A DNA stretch of 64,000 bases from Oscillatoriaceae cyanobacterium M7585_C2015_266 (lineage in GTDB: Bacteria; Cyanobacteriota; Cyanobacteriia; Cyanobacteriales; Oscillatoriaceae). A program made the translations under genes and the position numbers. The notes below the pieces were generated by a model. That model searched no databases. It saw only the letters and a program-made list of their open reading frames with translations, and was not told the origin of the DNA. Below are positions 61,559-64,000 of the stretch, one piece after another. Location: assembly GCA_015295835.1 (NCBI GenBank), contig DVEG01000005.1, positions 124,001 through 188,000 of the forward strand, in the 5' to 3' direction. The first letter of the stretch is position 1. The number at the start of each line of letters is the position of its first letter.

Positions 61559-64000
61559 TTATTTCGCATCCATCCAATTTTGCCCTGCCCGCACATCTAC
61601 CAAAAGTGGTACGCTCAGTGGCAAGGCTGTTTCCATTACTGATTTTATTTTTAACTGCAATTCTTCCCACTCACAAGGTGGCATTTCAAACACTAATTCG
61701 TCGTGTACTTGCAGTAGCAGACGCGCTTGATAATTTTGCAGTATTTCGTGCAGTCTCACCATTGCTATTTTGATGATGTCGGCGCTGGATCCTTGTATAG
61801 GGGCGTTGGCTGCTGCTCGCAGCAGTTGCGCGTCGAATTGGGTGAGTTTAAGACTTTTGAGATTGATTTCTTCTGGCTGTTTACCTTTTAATTTTTGCAA
61901 TTCTTTCCCTTCAAATTTGAAATAGCGGCGCCGCCCTATTATTGTTTCTACATACCCTAGAGCGATCGCTTCTTTTTTCTTCATCTCCAAATATTCAAAT
62001 ACTTTCGGATAACGCTTATAAAACCGCTCAATAAACACTTTCCCTTCTGCTGTTGTTTTGCCTAGCGCGCGTGCAAACCGTGCTGAACCCATTCCATATA
62101 TTACGCCGAAATTAATAGTTTTCCCCAATCTTCTTTCTTCTGACGTCACTGTTTCTTTCTCAAACAACAGTTGTGCTGTTACACTATGCACATCTCGATT
62201 ATTTTGGTATGCTTCTATCAACACTGGCTCCTGACTCAGGTGTGCCAAAATTCGCAACTCGATTTGTGAATAGTCTGCCGACACCATTAACCATCCTGTT
62301 TCCGGCAGAAATGCCTTACGAATTTGCCGTGAAAATTCTGTGCCTATGGGAATATTCTGTAAATTAGGATCGGAAGACGATAGCCGCCCTGTTTCTGTAA
62401 AAGTCTGATTAAATTCTGTATGCAAACGCTGAGTATCGGCACGCATCCGCTGTAATATTCCTTCTACATAAGTCGAGTAAAGTTTGTGCAGCATGCGGTA
62501 TTCTAACAAAGCGTCAATAATCGGATGGTTGCCTTGCAGGTTTTCTAATACAGTGACGTCGGTTGAGTAAATACCTGTTTTTGTTTTGCGAGACTTTTTT
62601 TTGTTAAGTTTAAGTATTTCAAACAGTAGCTCGCTCAACTGTGCTGGGGAGTTCAAATTTACGAGCTCACTAACTGTTGCTGTGTCTATTTTTTCTTTAT
62701 TCTCTGCTAAATTTTTTTTTGTATTTTTCGAGATCTTTTTCAGATAAGCTTTTAAAATTGCACTGGGTACACTGTCGAAATCTTGTTTGGCTATAGCTCC
62801 CCAATTCCCCTCTATATTTTGCCATATTTTTTCTATATAATCCTTTAAATAAACCCTAGGTATAGCGTCAATTGCTTGCTTTTCACTCGCTGCTAATTGC
62901 GGTTTTATATGTTGCTCAGATAATTCTTTCAGATAGTCAGTATCGATGCGAATACCTGTATATTCCATTTCAGCCAATACCGGCTCTAGACGCATTTCTA
63001 TCTCAAACACTTGCCGTAGTTTCGGCGCTTCTTCTAATTTCTTTTGCAGTTTCGGCAGCAGCAGGAAAGTTGCATAGACATCCATTCCGCAATAATCTGC
63101 TACTGTCAGTATATCTAAATCGGCAATAGTTTTTCCCTTCGGTATATTTAAAGACTTATAGTTCTTTGAAACACCTTCTTTTTTAAGGTATTTATTGGAT
63201 AAATCGCTGAGGTTGTGTTTTTCTTCTGGATTGATTACGTAGCTGGCTAGCATCGTATCGAATACGACGCCTTTCAGTTTAACCTCTTGACATAATAGCA
63301 CAAGTCTGTCAAATTTTGTATTATGCAATACTTTGCAATAACAATCTCCTTCAAGAATTGGGCGCAAAGTTTCTAAAACTGTTTTTAAATCTAATTGCTT
63401 TCCTTTTGTATGTGCGATGGGAATATAGGCAACATCTTCTGCGCCTGTACCCCAACAGCAGCCAATACCTACTAATTTAGCGTCTCGTGGCTCTAAATCG
63501 GTTGTTTCTGTATCCCAAGCTACAGGGTTATCGGGATTAGTAAAGTTTTGTAAATGTTTTACTAGCTTTGTTAGTTTTTCCGGGGTGTCGATAATTTGGG
63601 GTTTTATGGGTACAGCTTCTTTTACAGTGGTTTCTGCGGTTTTTTCGGTTTGAGGTTGGTTAAATAATGACAGTTGCAAGCCTTCTGTTTCTTTTTCTTC
63701 TTTTTGCGATTTATCAATCCCGCCGCCAAACTGCTGCTGTAGTTGTTCGAGTTGTTTTAAATATTTTTGAAACTCTAATTTTCTAAAAATGGGTTCGATC
63801 ACAGTATGATCGAACCCTTGTAACTTGCAGTCTGCTAAATCTATTTCTAACGGCACGTCTAGTACAATTTGTGCGAGGTGCCGTGAGTGGTAAGCTGCGT
63901 CTTTTCCCTCTGCTAGTTTTTTCTGAGTCGTACCTTTAATCTGGGGTAGTGCGGCATAAATTCCGTCGAGGGAGCCGTATTCTGTGAGTAATTTTACTGC
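61559..64000 (-). CDS. polA: DNA polymerase I (5' end beyond the window)
   Basis: Replication and repair polymerase. The frame is open to the right edge, so the N-terminal 5'-nuclease domain lies mostly outside; 813 codons plus stop are visible. Its end is seen in the last bases (AVKLLTEYGSLDGIY). The 3'-5' exonuclease domain follows with an intact DTETTD site, so proofreading is expected. The polymerase domain has motif A DYSQIELRIL, the O-helix RRLGKTINFGVIYG and motif C QVHDELV. Between the exonuclease and polymerase parts is an extra segment of about 60 residues (nucleotides about 62690-62870) with two similar modules. Confidence 0.95.
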   Translation of the reverse strand, partial: AVKLLTEYGSLDGIYAALPQIKGTTQKKLAEGKDAAYHSRHLAQIVLDVPLEIDLADCKLQGFDHTVIEPIFRKLEFQKYLKQLEQLQQQFGGGIDKSQKEEKETEGLQLSLFNQPQTEKTAETTVKEAVPIKPQIIDTPEKLTKLVKHLQNFTNPDNPVAWDTETTDLEPRDAKLVGIGCCWGTGAEDVAYIPIAHTKGKQLDLKTVLETLRPILEGDCYCKVLHNTKFDRLVLLCQEVKLKGVVFDTMLASYVINPEEKHNLSDLSNKYLKKEGVSKNYKSLNIPKGKTIADLDILTVADYCGMDVYATFLLLPKLQKKLEEAPKLRQVFEIEMRLEPVLAEMEYTGIRIDTDYLKELSEQHIKPQLAASEKQAIDAIPRVYLKDYIEKIWQNIEGNWGAIAKQDFDSVPSAILKAYLKKISKNTKKNLAENKEKIDTATVSELVNLNSPAQLSELLFEILKLNKKKSRKTKTGIYSTDVTVLENLQGNHPIIDALLEYRMLHKLYSTYVEGILQRMRADTQRLHTEFNQTFTETGRLSSSDPNLQNIPIGTEFSRQIRKAFLPETGWLMVSADYSQIELRILAHLSQEPVLIEAYQNNRDVHSVTAQLLFEKETVTSEERRLGKTINFGVIYGMGSARFARALGKTTAEGKVFIERFYKRYPKVFEYLEMKKKEAIALGYVETIIGRRRYFKFEGKELQKLKGKQPEEINLKSLKLTQFDAQLLRAAANAPIQGSSADIIKIAMVRLHEILQNYQARLLLQVHDELVFEMPPCEWEELQLKIKSVMETALPLSVPLLVDVRAGQNWMDAK

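Overview
The window is a stretch of cyanobacterial chromosome, almost certainly from a filamentous cyanobacterium. The evidence is the phycobilisome core genes (apcE, apcA, apcB, apcC), light-independent protochlorophyllide reductase genes (chlL, chlN), the cyanobacterial ATP synthase order a-c-b'-b-delta-alpha-gamma, a Psb28-type photosystem II factor, many HIP1 octamers (GCGATCGC), short heptamer repeats between genes, and a hetZ-patU pair. hetZ and patU are known mainly from filamentous cyanobacteria, including species without heterocysts. Nothing in the window shows whether this organism forms heterocysts. I found no tRNA, rRNA, CRISPR array, intact insertion sequence or prophage.

Layout. 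0.5-7 kb: solanesyl diphosphate synthase, a conserved unknown, hetZ-patU, and a large membrane protein with a transglutaminase-like fold that lacks catalytic residues. 7-12 kb (minus strand): inorganic pyrophosphatase, a small membrane protein, a degenerate cyclase and a full GAF-GAF-PAS adenylate cyclase. 12.7-19.6 kb: recN, aspS, htpX, and an unknown gene overlapping tail-to-tail with an alpha/beta hydrolase. 20-22.3 kb: an orphan gene and a split YeeE/YedE transporter pair. 22.5-27.6 kb: apcE (four linker repeats) divergent from a methyltransferase. 27.7-34 kb: ATP synthase operon with a clear terminator. 34-38.1 kb: Uma2 protein, ftsW, then apcA-apcB-apcC (all minus). 38.7-42.2 kb: TerB-like protein, 2Fe-2S thioredoxin-like protein, a small unknown, Dps, and a Crp-family regulator. 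42.4-48.5 kb: kinase-WD40 protein, then chlL-DUF5331-chlN. 48.7-53.4 kb: glgC, P-loop kinase, DnaJ-type chaperone, redoxin and 2-Cys peroxiredoxin. 53.9-60.3 kb: WD40 protein-cbiA-psb28, an Uma2 pseudogene, hisS, an unknown gene coupled to a PedR-like regulator. 60.3-64 kb: a decayed region with an M23 peptidase remnant, then polA running off the right edge.

Most of the window is core metabolism and photosynthesis: light harvesting (apc), ATP synthesis (atp), chlorophyll (chl), cobalamin (cbiA), glycogen (glgC), oxidative-stress defence (dps, peroxiredoxins) and signalling (cyclases, kinase, Crp, PedR). I see no convincing undescribed multi-gene system. The items most worth a second look are proteins of known folds that have lost catalytic residues (transglutaminase-like, cyclase paralogue, alpha/beta hydrolase), in-frame insertions in a kinase and in PolA, AAATC-type hairpins after genes of high stoichiometry in the atp and apc operons, and two decayed genes. 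Function calls rest on motif recognition by eye; no database search was run.
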